This document shows positions 44,171 through 53,836 of a stretch of DNA of 64,000 nt, in pieces. This DNA is from Halomonas halmophila. GTDB taxonomy: Bacteria; Pseudomonadota; Gammaproteobacteria; Pseudomonadales; Halomonadaceae. How positions within the stretch are numbered: the stretch's first letter is position 1; each line of letters opens with the position of its first letter. Where the stretch lies: contig NZ_BJOC01000011.1 in the NCBI RefSeq assembly GCF_006540005.1, positions 124,001-188,000 on the forward strand, given 5' to 3'. The position numbers and the translations under genes were made by a program. The notes beneath the pieces were generated by a model. It ran no database searches. It had not been told where the DNA came from and saw only the letters and a program-made list of their open reading frames with translations.

Positions 44171-44190
44171 GTGTCTGAAAATCCAGACAC
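44171..44190 (+). terminator. Short hairpin after the DUF1266 gene
   Basis: GTGTCTG and CAGACAC enclose a six-base A-rich loop immediately after the stop, followed by TTCTTGG. A weak terminator is likely. The remaining 180 bases to the next gene are AT-richer and probably hold its promoter. Confidence 0.45.
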
Positions 44191-44370
44191 TTCTTGGTTA
44201 TTATGACGAAAATGTCTATCCTGAGTCCTTATAAGCCGATTAAAGTCGGCGCCAACCGCCGATCTCCGGCCGGTATTGAACCGTTTTACATGCACGATGT
44301 CTCATCGCGTACATGACTGACAGTGTCCCGGGACACACCAGCAAGAGGAGTACAGTGTGAGGGAACAAGG

Positions 44371-45027
44371 ATGTTAAACCCGACGTCCCGCCGTCTTGCA
44401 TTTACCGTGGTTGCGTGTGGATTGTTGACAGGCTGTGCCTCCTCGGGCAGTTCCTCTTCCTCGATGGCGTCGCAAGCGGCACCCGATGACTACTTCGCCC
44501 GGGATCTGCCGGGCATGCCGGGCGACCATGAGCCGATGATGTCGCCGGCTCAGGATGCTGGATGGCATGTCCGCAACAATGCCAGTCCACCGCCGGCCCT
44601 GATACGCCGGGCGTTGATGGCTCAGCATGAACGCTGGCTGGGCACGCCCTATCGCCTGGGCGGCACGACCCGTCGCGGGGTGGATTGCTCGGCGCTGGTG
44701 CAGAATGTCTTCGCCGACACCTTTCAGCTCGACATGCCGCGCACCACGGCCAATCAGGTGCATGAAGGGCGTCGTGTGGCGCAGTCCGAGCTGCGTCCCG
44801 GTGACCTGGTATTCTTCCGGCCGCCCGGCGCCTATCGGCATGTCGGTATCTACGTAGGTGACGGCCGCTTCATGCACGCCTCCTCGTCGAGTGGTGTGCG
44901 CCTCTCCTCGCTGGACAACCAGTACTGGCAGCGCTACTACTGGCAGAGTCGTCGCCCCCTCGAGACACAGCATCTGGCCCAGCGCCTGGATATTCCCCTG
45001 CAGCCGGGCGTTACCGGCGAGGGCTGA
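44371..45027 (+). CDS. NlpC/P60 family lipoprotein (MepS/Spr-like peptidoglycan hydrolase)
   Basis: A 218-residue envelope protein. The lipobox LLTGC places the lipidated Cys near residue 22, then a Ser-rich linker (SSGSSSSS). The NlpC/P60 domain runs from about 90 to 195: catalytic Cys in RRGVDCSALVQNVF, His in GAYRHVGIYVGDGRFMH. It should cut peptide cross-links between D-Glu and mDAP or D-Ala-mDAP bonds in peptidoglycan. E. coli Spr is similar in order. The ATG at 44371 is preceded by AAGG. Confidence 0.9.
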   Translation: MLNPTSRRLAFTVVACGLLTGCASSGSSSSSMASQAAPDDYFARDLPGMPGDHEPMMSPAQDAGWHVRNNASPPPALIRRALMAQHERWLGTPYRLGGTTRRGVDCSALVQNVFADTFQLDMPRTTANQVHEGRRVAQSELRPGDLVFFRPPGAYRHVGIYVGDGRFMHASSSSGVRLSSLDNQYWQRYYWQSRRPLETQHLAQRLDIPLQPGVTGEG

Positions 45028-45108
45028 CACCACACCCCGGCAATGGACGTCGTGGCCTTTTCCGGCTCGCGGCGGTCACGCCTCGCGTCACCTGCTGAGC
45101 TGCCCGGC

Positions 45109-45732
45109 TCATGGTTGGCGGCTGGCTTCGGCCTCGTCGCCCCAGATTTCCTCGAGTCGCTCCGAGCGTCCGCAGGCGGATTTGTAGAACTGGTAGCGCA
45201 GCGGGTTCTTGTCGTAATAATCCTGGTGGTATTCCGCGGCCGGGTAGAAGGCCTTGAAGTCGTTGATCTCGGTGGCAATCTTTCGCTCGAAGCGCTCGGC
45301 GACTTCGGCACGGCTGGCTTCGGCGGCCTGACGCTGGGCCTCGTTCATGGGGAAGAGGGCGCTGCGGTAGGAGGCGCCCTGGTCGCAGAATTGACGGTTT
45401 TCGGCGAAGGGGTCGACATTGCGCCAGAACACATACAGCAGCGTGCTGTAGTCGACAGTGTCGGGGTCGTACTCGACCTTGACCACTTCGGCATGCCCGG
45501 TGCCGCCGGTCACGACCTGGTCATAACCGGGATTGGCGACATCACCGCCACTGAAACCGGAGGTGGTGGCGACGACGCCTTCCACCTTGTCGTAGGCTTC
45601 CTCGACACACCAGAAGCAACCGGCGGCGAATACGGCGCTGGCGGTGTTCCGGTCTTCGGCCAGGGTCGAGGGAGAGAGACTGGTGGCCAGCAGCAATGGC
45701 CAGAGAGTCGTCCAGCGAAAGAGGGACAGCAT
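45109..45732 (-). CDS. msrA: Exported peptide-methionine (S)-S-oxide reductase
   Basis: A 207-residue MsrA that repairs oxidised methionine. The catalytic motif is FAAGCFWCVEE with Cys 39 and Cys 42; further Cys residues (RQFCDQGASYRS, YKSACGRSE) can act in recycling. Unlike the cytoplasmic enzyme it begins with a signal peptide (residues 1-25, LLLATSLSPSTLA), so it should act in the periplasm. AGGAG precedes the ATG at 45732. No msrB or thioredoxin-like donor lies beside it. Confidence 0.93.
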   Translation of the reverse strand: MLSLFRWTTLWPLLLATSLSPSTLAEDRNTASAVFAAGCFWCVEEAYDKVEGVVATTSGFSGGDVANPGYDQVVTGGTGHAEVVKVEYDPDTVDYSTLLYVFWRNVDPFAENRQFCDQGASYRSALFPMNEAQRQAAEASRAEVAERFERKIATEINDFKAFYPAAEYHQDYYDKNPLRYQFYKSACGRSERLEEIWGDEAEASRQP

Positions 45733-45909
45733 ATGCGCTCCTGAAATAACGGCTCTGTTAAGGATAGGATGGCAAAGCACGCCCGAGGTTCCGGATGATG
45801 GTGTCTGCCTTTACGTTTTCCGGGCGGGTCTCATGCCCTTGTACGTCGTTCGCTCGCCCCGGGTTTCGCCTCGACCCCATCGTCTCTTCTCTTCACCCAT
45901 GGAGCGCGC

Positions 45910-46557
45910 ATGTTGGATCGTTGGACAATGCCGTTGACGCAAGGCCCTCTGCAACCGGTCGCTCGGTTACTGGCTCGCTGGCACATTCGGCCGGACCAGG
46001 TAACCTGCACTGCCTTTGCGGTGGGCATGCTGGCGGTTCCCCTGCTGGCCTGGCAGGCCTACTGGGCCGCACTGGCGGTCATCCTGCTGAATCGACTGGG
46101 GGATGGCCTCGATGGAGCCCTGGCGCGCCATTGTGGTCAGGAAAACGATGCCGGAGGCTTCCTGGACATCGGGCTGGATTTCGTCTTCTATGCGGCCGTG
46201 GTGCTGGGGTTCGTGCTGGCCGACTCGGACGCCAATGCTGTGGCGGGGGCCTTTCTCCTCTTCGCCTTCGTCGGCACGGGCACCTCTTTCCTGGCCTTCG
46301 CCATCATGGCATCCCGGCATGGGCTGGAGCGGCCTCACTTCCAGCGCAAGTCATTCTATTACCTGCACGGCCTGACCGAAGGCACCGAAACCGTGCTGGC
46401 CCTGGTGGCCTTCTGTGTGTGGCCGGGGCTCTTCCCCTGGCTGGCCACGCTGTTCGGTGCGGCATGCCTGCTGACCACCGCAACCAGGCTCTGGGGCGGC
46501 TACAGGACGCTTGCCGGGCTGGTAACGTCGCCTGACCCGGAGGCGGGAGAGGGCTGA
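45910..46557 (+). CDS. CDP-alcohol phosphatidyltransferase family protein
   Basis: A 215-residue membrane enzyme with about six segments and the family motif D-G-x2-D-G-x2-A-R-x8-G-x3-D-x3-D: GDGLDGALARHCGQENDAGG then FLDIGLD, with aspartates at 65, 68, 86 and 90. It transfers a phosphoalcohol from or to CDP. The acceptor is not clear; it is not obviously PgsA or PssA. Confidence 0.9.
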   Translation: MLDRWTMPLTQGPLQPVARLLARWHIRPDQVTCTAFAVGMLAVPLLAWQAYWAALAVILLNRLGDGLDGALARHCGQENDAGGFLDIGLDFVFYAAVVLGFVLADSDANAVAGAFLLFAFVGTGTSFLAFAIMASRHGLERPHFQRKSFYYLHGLTEGTETVLALVAFCVWPGLFPWLATLFGAACLLTTATRLWGGYRTLAGLVTSPDPEAGEG

Positions 46558-46587
46558 GCCCCGCTCGCCGGCAAGACTAGTCACCAT

Positions 46588-46616
46588 AAAAAAGGAGCGG
46601 CCCTGTGGCCGCTCCC
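46588..46616 (-). terminator. Intrinsic terminator after slyD
   Basis: Read on the minus strand: GGAGCGGCC, loop, GGCCGCTCC, then six Ts. It can also end the convergent phosphatidyltransferase transcript. Confidence 0.88.
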
Positions 46617-46653
46617 GATATTCAAGCATCACCGGCTGGCGATGCGGCGAGCT

Positions 46654-47151
46654 TCACTGCTCGTCGCCTTCGCCTTCGCCTTCGCCTTCGCCATGAACAT
46701 GGCCATGCTCGACTTCTTCCTGACTGGCTTCGCGAACTTCAGCGATCTCGACGTCGAAGTTCAGCTGCTGGCCGGCCAGCGGATGGTTGCCGTCGACAGT
46801 TACCGTGTCGCCCTCGACCTGGGTCACGGTGACCATCAGCGGGCCGCCTTCGGTCTGGGCCTGGAACTGCATGCCAGGCTCGACGTTTTCAACGCCCTGG
46901 AACGCATCGCGCGGGACTTCCTGAACCAGCTGCGGCTGAACTTCACCGTAACCTTCTTCAGGGGTGACCTGTGCCTGCAGCTTCTCGCCCGGCGCACGAC
47001 CTTCCATTTCCTTTTCGAGACCCGGGATGATGTTGCCGGCGCCGTGGAGATAGGTCAGCGGCTCACGACCCTCGGAGCTGTCCAGCACTTCACCTGAGTC
47101 GTTGGTCAGGGTGTAGTGAAACGCGACAACTGAATTCTGCGCAATTTGCAT
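46654..47151 (-). CDS. slyD: FKBP-type peptidyl-prolyl isomerase SlyD
   Basis: A 165-residue chaperone/prolyl isomerase: FKBP core (VVAFHYTLTNDSGEVLDSS, GHP-like NIIPGLEKEMEGRAPGEK) interrupted by the insert-in-flap domain at about 65-125, and closing NHPLAGQQLNFDVEIAEVREAS. The C-terminal tail has only a few His residues (HGHVHG) and then a run of Gly-Glu repeats, unlike the Cys/His-rich nickel-binding tail of E. coli. The start MQIAQNSVVAFHY at 47151 is the family start. Confidence 0.93.
   Translation of the reverse strand: MQIAQNSVVAFHYTLTNDSGEVLDSSEGREPLTYLHGAGNIIPGLEKEMEGRAPGEKLQAQVTPEEGYGEVQPQLVQEVPRDAFQGVENVEPGMQFQAQTEGGPLMVTVTQVEGDTVTVDGNHPLAGQQLNFDVEIAEVREASQEEVEHGHVHGEGEGEGEGDEQ
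46665..46692. repeat. Hexanucleotide tandem repeat inside slyD
   Basis: CGCCTT is repeated about 4.7 times without error, encoding the alternating Gly-Glu tail of SlyD. The unit length of six keeps the frame when copies are lost or gained. Confidence 0.85.
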
Positions 47152-47356
47152 TGATGAACCTATTGGTGAGTGCGTGTAAAAGACCATGGTAACGTGAGCT
47201 ATTGGCCTCTGTCAGTGGTGCTGGACATTTTTCAGGTTAATCCGGTTGTGCCTGAGCCACGTTCACTTGTTGGCCATCCGGTTGCGTGGGATGCCGCTCA
47301 GGGATACCCTCTGGACTGACTGAATGACCATCCTGCCGACCTTTGTGGAGTCCGCC

Positions 47357-47638
47357 ATGCTCGTGACCGTGATCTGGTTGATCGCCTTTGCCGTGATCCT
47401 GACGCTGTGTATCAAACGCTGGGAGGCGTCCGTCAGTGGCGCACTGGACAAGCTGGTTCCCAGCCTGCTGCGCAGCGAAGATGACCGCTGGGTCTGGAGT
47501 CCTGCCATTGCCGTGCTGCTGGCCACGGCAATCGTTCGTCCGGTCGATCTCCTGCTGACACTGTTGGTCATCGGCATCCTGGCCCTGGTCGGTGGCAAGC
47601 TGGCTTGCTGGGCCATGAACAAGGTCGACCTGCACTGA
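47357..47638 (+). CDS. Small two-TM membrane protein, uncharacterised
   Basis: A 93-residue protein with hydrophobic segments at about 1-20 (MLVTVIWLIAFAVILTLCI) and 55-85 (LLLTLLVIGILALVGGKLACW), flanking a charged loop (RWEASVSGALDKLVPSLLRSEDDRW). GGAG lies 7 bases before the ATG at 47357, better than an ATG at 47324. It ends at a hairpin terminator. I do not recognise the family. Confidence 0.65.
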   Translation: MLVTVIWLIAFAVILTLCIKRWEASVSGALDKLVPSLLRSEDDRWVWSPAIAVLLATAIVRPVDLLLTLLVIGILALVGGKLACWAMNKVDLH

Positions 47639-47654
47639 CTATATTCACGTCGTT

Positions 47655-47679
47655 GAACGAGGGGGCTTCCCCCTTGTTC
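47655..47679 (+). terminator. Hairpin terminator after the small membrane protein
   Basis: GAACGAGGGGG and CCCCCTTGTTC, loop CTT, one mismatch. A T-containing stretch follows. Confidence 0.65.
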
Positions 47680-47843
47680 GTTGCCTGATTTGTGCTCTTC
47701 CTGCCGTCTCCAGGGCTCGGAGGACTTTCACCAGTCGCTTGCCCCGTGTCCTCACCACTCCTGTGCGCCAGTCGCATCAATTACTGGTCCCCTGGACGGT
47801 GGCGTTGGAACCTGCCTAGTCAAGGCGTCGGCGGAATAGTGTA

Positions 47844-47879
47844 AAAAAGGGCATGGCTGTAACCGGCCATGCCCTTTTT
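47844..47879. terminator. Bidirectional intrinsic terminator
   Basis: AAAAAGGGCATGGC and GCCATGCCCTTTTT form a perfect 14-bp stem with A and T ends, typical of a terminator working in both directions between the plus-strand small gene and the minus-strand lipoprotein. Confidence 0.88.
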
Positions 47880-47968
47880 ATGGGCGTCGCGGCTGTTTCG
47901 CCGATCCCACTCCCGATGAGGATCAATGGCGCTGGCGGAGGCCGCCGGGGCGCCATGCCGCCCGCGGG

Positions 47969-48445
47969 TCAGTAAGGCGCGACGCTGACGTTACGGCCGC
48001 TGCCGATCAGGCGGACCTTCTGGCCGACCTGAAACTGCTGATTCTGCTCGGCACGCTGCACCACCACGACCCGCTCGCCATTGTTCTTGCGAACCTCGAT
48101 TTCCACGGCATCGATCAGGTTGGAGGACTCCTCGATCTTGCTGCCGGCCACGGCACCGCCGATGGCCCCGGCGACGGTCGCCAGCTGACGACCGGACCCG
48201 CCGCCGATCTGGCTCCCCAGCAGGCCGCCGATGATGGCGCCGCCACCGCCACCCAGGATGCCGCCGGCACGGCTTTCGGCCTGGATCTGCACCGGACGCA
48301 GCGCCGTGATGTTGCCGATGGTCACGCTCTGGGATGTCTTGGCATTGTCGCCTGAATAGACATTGCCGGAGTAGGGGTTGGAGTTGGCGCACCCGGCAAG
48401 GGTGAGAACACTCAAGGCCAGTACGGGAAGTAGACGTTTCAGCAT
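47969..48445 (-). CDS. Glycine-zipper 2TM lipoprotein, SlyB/Pcp-like
   Basis: A 158-residue outer-membrane lipoprotein: lipobox LTLAGC with Cys 19, then a glycine-zipper stretch at about 60-105 (GGILGGGGGAIIGGLLGSQIGG, split by GSGRQLATVAGAIGGAVAG), then a C-terminal beta-rich part (VEIEVRKNNGERVVVVQ). This is the SlyB/PcpHP family, usually stress-linked and envelope-stabilising. It is single, with its own terminator. Confidence 0.88.
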   Translation of the reverse strand: MLKRLLPVLALSVLTLAGCANSNPYSGNVYSGDNAKTSQSVTIGNITALRPVQIQAESRAGGILGGGGGAIIGGLLGSQIGGGSGRQLATVAGAIGGAVAGSKIEESSNLIDAVEIEVRKNNGERVVVVQRAEQNQQFQVGQKVRLIGSGRNVSVAPY

Positions 48446-48648
48446 GTTGAGAACCTCCTAGGCTCATTCATCCATTGGTCATGTCATCTGGACAGCGAGA
48501 TCGGTGTTGCAGGCTGTCGCTTTCCTTGTCTGCTTGTTGCCCCAGGTTTTAAAACGCTGTTCGCAAAAATACTAACGGCATTACTGCAATTTGCCAAGCC
48601 TGTCACTCGAGACGGGCCTCAGTCTAGCTGCCATGCTGACATGGCAAA

Positions 48649-48671
48649 ACGGGGAGGTCGGACCTCCCCGT
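48649..48671 (-). terminator. Terminator after aceA
   Basis: ACGGGGAGGTC and its exact complement are separated by one base; on the minus strand the stem runs into TTTT. It lies 28 bases after the aceA stop. Confidence 0.75.
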
Positions 48672-48698
48672 CTATTCCCTTCATCAACGCGATGCCGA

Positions 48699-50297
48699 TC
48701 AACCGAACTGGTTCATGGTGTTGTCCTTGCCCCCCGCCTTGAGGGCGGCTTCGCCATGAAAGAATTCCTTGTGATCGTCGCCGATGTTCGAGCCGGCCAT
48801 GTCCTGATGCTTGACGGTGGCAATGCCCTCGCGGATCTCGCGGCGTTGCACGCCCTCGACATAGGCGAGCATCCCCATGTCGCCGAAGTAGCCTCGGGCC
48901 AGGCTGTCCGTGGACAGGGCGGCCGTATGGTAGGTGGGCAGGGTGATGAGGTGGTGGAAGATGCCGGCATCCCGGGCGGCGTCGCGCTGGAAATCACGCG
49001 TCCACTGGTCGGCCAGGGCCGCCAGCCGGGTGTCGTCGTATTCAGCACTCATCAGGTCGTCGCGCTCATAGGCCGACATGTCCTGCCCCTCTGCCGCCCA
49101 GGCATCGAACACTTGCTGACGGAAATTCAGGGTCCAGTTGAAGGATGGTGAGTTGTTGTAGACCAGCTTGGCATCCGGACAGGCCTCGCGGATACGGTCC
49201 ACCATGCCCTTGATCTGGCCGACATGCGGCTTCTCCGTCTCGATCCACAGCAGGTCGGCCCCATTCTGCAGGCTGGTGATGCAGTCCAGCACCACGCGGT
49301 CCTCACCGCTGCCCGGCTTGAACTGGTACAGGCCCGACGTCAGTCGCTTGACCCTGACCAGCCTGTCCTGCTGCTTGATGACCACATCACTGCTGTGAAT
49401 CTCGTCGGCCGAGGTGATTTCCTCGCCATCGAGGAAGGCGTTGTACTGATCACCGAGATCCCCCGGTTCGTGGCTGACGGCAATCTTCTGGGTCAAGCCG
49501 GCGCCGAGCGAGTCGGTGCGCGCCACGATGACACCGTCTTCCACACCCAGCTCCAGGAAGGCGTAGCGCAGGGCATTGATCTTGGCGATGAAGTCCTCGT
49601 GGGGCACGGTCACCTTGCCGTCCTGGTGACCGCATTGCTTTTCATCGGAGACCTGGTTTTCGATCTGCAGGCAGCAGGCGCCGGCTTCGATCATCTTCTT
49701 GGCCAGCAGGTAGGTGGCCTCGGCATTGCCGAAGCCGGCGTCGATATCGGCGATGATCGGCACCACATGCGTCTCGAAATTGTCGATGCGCCTGGTCAGT
49801 TCCCGGCTCTTGACTTCGTCGCCGGCCTGGCGGGCTTCATCCAGCCGGCGGAAGAGTTGGTTGAGCTCGCGGCTGTCGGCCTGGCGCAGGAAGGTGTAGA
49901 GCTCCTCGATCAAGGCGGGCACACTGGTCTTCTCGTGCATCGACTGGTCGGGCAGGGGGCCGAATTCCGAGCGCATGGCGGCCACCATCCAGCCCGAAAG
50001 ATAGAGGTAGCGGCCCTGGGTCTCGCCGAAGTGTTTCTTGATGGAAATCATCTTCTGCTGACCGATGAAACCGTGCCAGCAACCCAGCGACTGAGTATAG
50101 CGGCTGGTGTCGGCATCGTAGGCGGCCATGTCCTCGCGCATGATGCCTGCCGTGTAGCGCGCGATGTCGAGGCCGGTGCGGAAGCGGTTCTGCAGCCGCA
50201 GGCGCGCAGCGTGTTCGGGGTTGATATTGGCCCACTTGCCGTCACGGGCTTCACGTTCCTGGGACAGTGTCTGACGTTCATCGTGAAAATTGGCCAT
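48699..50297 (-). CDS. aceA: Isocitrate lyase (large form)
   Basis: The glyoxylate-shunt enzyme splits isocitrate to succinate and glyoxylate. It has 532 residues, the long pseudomonad-type enzyme rather than the 434-residue E. coli form. The catalytic signature is KQCGH (in SDEKQCGHQDGK), with the metal-binding PIIADIDAGFG and the closing lid sequence VYNNSPSFNW. The start MANFHDERQTLS at 50297 follows a purine-rich GGAGAGGA site; the longer in-frame extension is not conserved. The competing enzyme, icd, is also in the window. Confidence 0.96.
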   Translation of the reverse strand: MANFHDERQTLSQEREARDGKWANINPEHAARLRLQNRFRTGLDIARYTAGIMREDMAAYDADTSRYTQSLGCWHGFIGQQKMISIKKHFGETQGRYLYLSGWMVAAMRSEFGPLPDQSMHEKTSVPALIEELYTFLRQADSRELNQLFRRLDEARQAGDEVKSRELTRRIDNFETHVVPIIADIDAGFGNAEATYLLAKKMIEAGACCLQIENQVSDEKQCGHQDGKVTVPHEDFIAKINALRYAFLELGVEDGVIVARTDSLGAGLTQKIAVSHEPGDLGDQYNAFLDGEEITSADEIHSSDVVIKQQDRLVRVKRLTSGLYQFKPGSGEDRVVLDCITSLQNGADLLWIETEKPHVGQIKGMVDRIREACPDAKLVYNNSPSFNWTLNFRQQVFDAWAAEGQDMSAYERDDLMSAEYDDTRLAALADQWTRDFQRDAARDAGIFHHLITLPTYHTAALSTDSLARGYFGDMGMLAYVEGVQRREIREGIATVKHQDMAGSNIGDDHKEFFHGEAALKAGGKDNTMNQFG

Positions 50298-50622
50298 GGA
50301 GTGATCCTCTCCTTCATGCAGAAAATACCGGGGTGTCGCGTCTTTGCTGCAATTGCGAAATCTGCTGGTCGTTCCGGGCCATTGATGCGGTTGCTGGAAT
50401 GCATGAACCGACTCGGCATACGGCATCATCAAGCTCTGCCGAACGACGCTGGCGTCGTCTTCAACTGGCGGCAACGCCTGTCTTGTGGATCACTATGGCC
50501 CCGTATGACGCGAATCAGCCATTGTCATTTGGGGGAAGGGCAGGTTGTAACTTGACTACAGGAAGGGCATCTCGGGTGGCATTCGTGTAGTCATTTTTCG
50601 TGGCAGGAAGCGGGGAAGAGGG
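50298..50622. other. aceA upstream region
   Basis: The 325 bases hold no gene I can support. They carry candidate regulator sites at 50546-50593 and an AT-richer stretch around 50330-50365 (GCAATTGC palindrome) that may belong to the aceA promoter. Confidence 0.5.
50546..50593. promoter_or_regulatory. TGTA-N-TACA dyad and half-site upstream of aceA
   Basis: TGTAACTTGACTACA (50546-50560) is an imperfect palindrome; TGTAGTCA at 50586 repeats one half, 40 bases (about four helix turns) away. The pattern resembles, from memory, the RccR operator that controls aceA in pseudomonads. No rccR gene is visible here. Confidence 0.35.
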
Positions 50623-51057
50623 TCAGTTCTTCAGCAAGAACACCATGTTGCGATGCGGAATTCCGGCCTCCATGAAGGTCTCGCCTTCGGCGATGAATCC
50701 AAGTCTCTCGTAGAAGGCCAGGGCTTGAATCTGTGCCGCCAGCATCACCTGTGCATCCCCGCGCTGGCGCGCCGCGTCGATGGCGGCCCGCATCAGGGCG
50801 AGGCCGGCTCCCCGGCCGCGGGACTCCTGGAGAACCGCCACCCGACCGATGTGGCCATCGGGCAGCAGCCGGGCGGTGCCCAGCGCCCGGCCAGTGGCAT
50901 CCAGCGCCAGGAAATGCCGGCACTCCGGGTCGCGGCCATCCCATTCCTCCTCGATGGGCACCTGCTGCTCGTCGATGAAGACGCTGCGACGAATCTCGCC
51001 GGCGGCGTCCCCCAACTCGTTCCAGCTGCCTTGCCGAATGTTCAGGGAATGGGACAT
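50623..51057 (-). CDS. GNAT family N-acetyltransferase
   Basis: A 144-residue acetyltransferase with the acetyl-CoA-binding motif RVAVLQESRGRGAGLALM (R/Q-x-x-G-x-G/A type) and the typical IRRSVFIDEQQVPIEEEWDG start and ALAFYERLGF end. It resembles the YjcF/ElaA group. The ATG at 51057 lies only 4 bases after the roxA stop, so it is co-transcribed with roxA. The substrate is unknown. Confidence 0.88.
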   Translation of the reverse strand: MSHSLNIRQGSWNELGDAAGEIRRSVFIDEQQVPIEEEWDGRDPECRHFLALDATGRALGTARLLPDGHIGRVAVLQESRGRGAGLALMRAAIDAARQRGDAQVMLAAQIQALAFYERLGFIAEGETFMEAGIPHRNMVFLLKN

Positions 51058-51061
51058 GGCA

Positions 51062-52237
51062 TCAATCCTCGTCGTCCTGGACCCAGTCCAGGCTGCCGGC
51101 ATCCAGCAGGCGGGTCAGCAGTGCCGGGGCTTCGGCATGGGACAGTAGTCCGGCATCCATAAGGCTGGCGTTGGCCAGGTCGCGGGCCAGCGGCAGGGCG
51201 CACTTGATGCCGTCACCATCGGCGAACAGGGTGGCCTGCTGATCATCCAGGGCACGCCAGGCGAGACGTGAGCCCAGGCTCGGCTCCAGCGCCTCGCCGG
51301 CGTGTAGCGCGGCGACAAGCTCGTCCGGGTCGGTCGGGGTGTCATTGGGGACCAGTTGGTCGACGTACTTGGGCTGGGTCATCACCCGGCCGAACCATTG
51401 CGCCATCTGATCGGGGTCGTCCAGCGACTCGAGAATCAGTGCCCTCATGCGCGCCAGGGAGGCGTCATCGATCTCGGCGGGGTCGGCGGGGGCGGCCATG
51501 CCGGCATCGGCGTAGCGCTGCGAGCCAGGCAGTTGTTGACCGATGTAGTCGGCGTAGGAGGTCACGGCCTCGTCCGCCGAATGGGCCCGGAAGCCGATGG
51601 AAAAGGTCATGCAGTCATCGGCGCGGCTGATGCCGTGATGGGCCCAGCCGGGGGGCAGATACAGCATGTCGCCGGGCTCCAGGATCCAGTCCTTGTCGGG
51701 CTGAACCTCGAAGCGTTGGAGAATCTTCAAGTCGATGCCCTGGATGATCGGCGCATCCTCCGGCACCTGTCCGCCGAGCTGCCATTGGCGCTGACCGCTG
51801 GCCTGCAGCAGGAAGACATCATATTGGTCGACATGCGGGCCCACATTGCCACCGGGAGGCGCGTAGCTGATCATGATGTCGTCGAGTCGCCAGCGGGGCA
51901 GGAAGGTGAAGCGTTCCAGCAGCTGGGCGACCTCCGGTACGTAGTGATCCACCGCCTGGACCAGTAAGGTCCAGTCGCGTTCGGGCAGGCGGGCAAAAGT
52001 GGCCTCGTCGAAGGGGCCATGACTGACCTGCCAGGGTCCTTCGGGGCCGTTTTCCTCGACCAGGCGCGCCTCGATGTTGTCCTCGCAGGCCAGACCGGCC
52101 AGCTCATCGGGGGACAGCGGGCTCTCGATATCCGGGAAGGCACCGCGAATCAGCAGTGGCTGCTGCTGCCAGTAGTCGCGCAGGAATTCCGTCGCGGTCA
52201 GGCCGCCGAGCATGGGTAACGGGGTATCGGAAGACAT
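51062..52237 (-). CDS. roxA: Ribosomal protein uL16 arginine 3-hydroxylase (JmjC/cupin oxygenase)
   Basis: A 391-residue Fe(II)/2-oxoglutarate oxygenase like E. coli YcfD/RoxA, which hydroxylates an arginine of ribosomal protein L16. The iron ligands are His 135 and Asp 137 in GPHVDQYDVFLLQ and a His at 200/201 in PPGWAHHG. The C-terminal dimerisation and winged-helix part is present. AGGTGG precedes the ATG. Its 5' flank is the heptad-repeat region. Confidence 0.92.
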   Translation of the reverse strand: MSSDTPLPMLGGLTATEFLRDYWQQQPLLIRGAFPDIESPLSPDELAGLACEDNIEARLVEENGPEGPWQVSHGPFDEATFARLPERDWTLLVQAVDHYVPEVAQLLERFTFLPRWRLDDIMISYAPPGGNVGPHVDQYDVFLLQASGQRQWQLGGQVPEDAPIIQGIDLKILQRFEVQPDKDWILEPGDMLYLPPGWAHHGISRADDCMTFSIGFRAHSADEAVTSYADYIGQQLPGSQRYADAGMAAPADPAEIDDASLARMRALILESLDDPDQMAQWFGRVMTQPKYVDQLVPNDTPTDPDELVAALHAGEALEPSLGSRLAWRALDDQQATLFADGDGIKCALPLARDLANASLMDAGLLSHAEAPALLTRLLDAGSLDWVQDDED

Positions 52238-52283
52238 AAAGCCACCTGAGTCGATAAAAACTTGAGTGATGGAGGTGAGTCAC

Positions 52284-52422
52284 GCGCTGCGAGCTACGAG
52301 CTACGAGCTACGAGCCATGAGCCTCGGGTTTCGAACTTCAAGCTTCGAGCCACCCAAACCGGCAGCCTGGCTGCCAACAACTCGTTTCTCGTCACTCGTT
52401 ACTCGTCTCTCGTCACTCGCGT
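52284..52422. repeat. Inverted heptad-repeat arrays between roxA and purB
   Basis: Left: nine 7-bp units from 52291 (GAGCTAC three times, then GAGCCAT, GAGCCTC and decaying units to 52353). Right: six units of CTCGTNN from 52381 to 52422, the reverse complement pattern (NNACGAG). A perfect hairpin GGCAGC-CTG-GCTGCC (52361-52375) sits between them. The whole could fold as one large stem-loop or cruciform directly after the purB stop. Confidence 0.75.
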
Positions 52423-52429
52423 GGGCAGC

Positions 52430-53836
<1,407 letters not shown>

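Larger units (their letters stand above)
47639..47968. other. 330-bp intergenic region with two hairpins
   Basis: Apart from the terminators at 47655 and 47844 I see no gene, no tRNA cloverleaf and no clear promoter in this stretch. Confidence 0.5.

Noticed and set aside
52284..52422. Heptad arrays as a possible CRISPR
   Set aside because: Units are 7 bases without spacers, there are no cas genes, and the two halves are inverted.
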